A DNA stretch of 6,235 bases. It comes from Pseudomonadota bacterium. Its GTDB lineage: Bacteria > Pseudomonadota > Gammaproteobacteria > Steroidobacterales > Steroidobacteraceae. The stretch is taken from contig JAJZLX010000654.1 in NCBI GenBank assembly GCA_021850555.1, positions 1 through 6,235 on the forward strand. Reading direction: 5' to 3'. The first letter of the stretch is position 1. Each line of letters begins with the position of its first letter. Below, piece by piece: positions 6,196 through 6,235 of this stretch. A program made the translations under genes and the position numbers. Under the pieces are notes generated by a model that saw only the letters and a program-made list of their open reading frames with translations, had not been told where the DNA came from and did no database searches.

Positions 6196-6235
6196 ACTGA
6201 ACGCCACATTTTTCACTCGACAACATTTCACTTCA
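6196..6235 (-). repeat. RIT right terminal inverted repeat, 40 bp
   Basis: The reverse complement of the left terminal repeat (2837-2876) without mismatch. The identity runs to the last base of the window, so the repeat may extend further. Inner flanks differ at once (TGGCC here, GCGGG on the left, both read inward). Confidence 0.93.

Larger units (their letters stand above)
2837..6235 (-). mobile_element. RIT element (recombinases in trio)
   Basis: Three consecutive, overlapping tyrosine recombinase genes on one strand are enclosed by perfect 40-bp inverted repeats at 2837-2876 and 6196-6235. Three different-length tyrosine recombinases in tandem (here 412, 311 and 331 aa) flanked by inverted repeats define RIT elements. 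The roughly 3.4 kb size fits, and no cargo gene is present. Both termini carry an extra inverted inner copy of the repeat core. The element sits 12 codons into the ATPase gene of a DDE transposon. All three recombinases keep their catalytic residues, so it appears intact. The right junction coincides with the window end, so the outer limit of the repeat is not proven. Confidence 0.9.

Noticed and set aside
1..6235. CRISPR arrays, tRNA or rRNA genes, riboswitches, integron attC sites
   Set aside because: No regularly spaced repeats, cloverleaf or conserved RNA motif was seen; the only strong repeats are those of the RIT element.

Overview
The window is a nest of two mobile elements in a G+C-rich bacterial genome, probably proteobacterial. 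That guess rests only on the high G+C coding style and the protein flavour; no housekeeping gene is present to fix the taxon.

Positions 1-2836 carry the left part of a DDE-type transposon with a Tn7/Mu/IS21-like gene plan. A short gene for a SEC-C zinc-binding/TPR protein (164-628, minus) is divergent, with only 17 bp to the next start, from a plus-strand operon. The operon encodes a small cysteine-motif/helix-turn-helix protein (646-1221), a 503-residue DDE transposase with an intact D195-D260-(35)-E296 triad (1298-2809), and the first 12 codons of a probable AAA+ (ExeA/TniB-like) ATPase (2806-2841). The ATPase gene is cut there by the second element.

Positions 2837-6235 are a RIT element (recombinases in trio). 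Three tyrosine recombinase genes lie head to tail on the minus strand, in the order ritA (412 aa), ritB (311 aa), ritC (331 aa). They overlap by 4 and 8 bp and each has a full R-K-HxxR-H-Y catalytic set. The element is bounded by perfect 40-bp terminal inverted repeats. Each end also holds an inverted inner copy of the repeat core: a perfect 20-mer on the left and an 11-bp core with one mismatch on the right, with core centres 55 and 54 bp apart. This paired-site layout at both ends is the most informative structural signal in the window. By eye, G+C is lower in the RIT element than in its host transposon, consistent with separate origins.

Functionally, the RIT insertion should have destroyed the ATPase partner of the DDE transposase and so immobilised the older transposon, while the RIT element itself looks complete. 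The window ends at the last base of the right terminal repeat, so the other half of the ATPase gene, the right end of the host transposon and the second junction cannot be seen.
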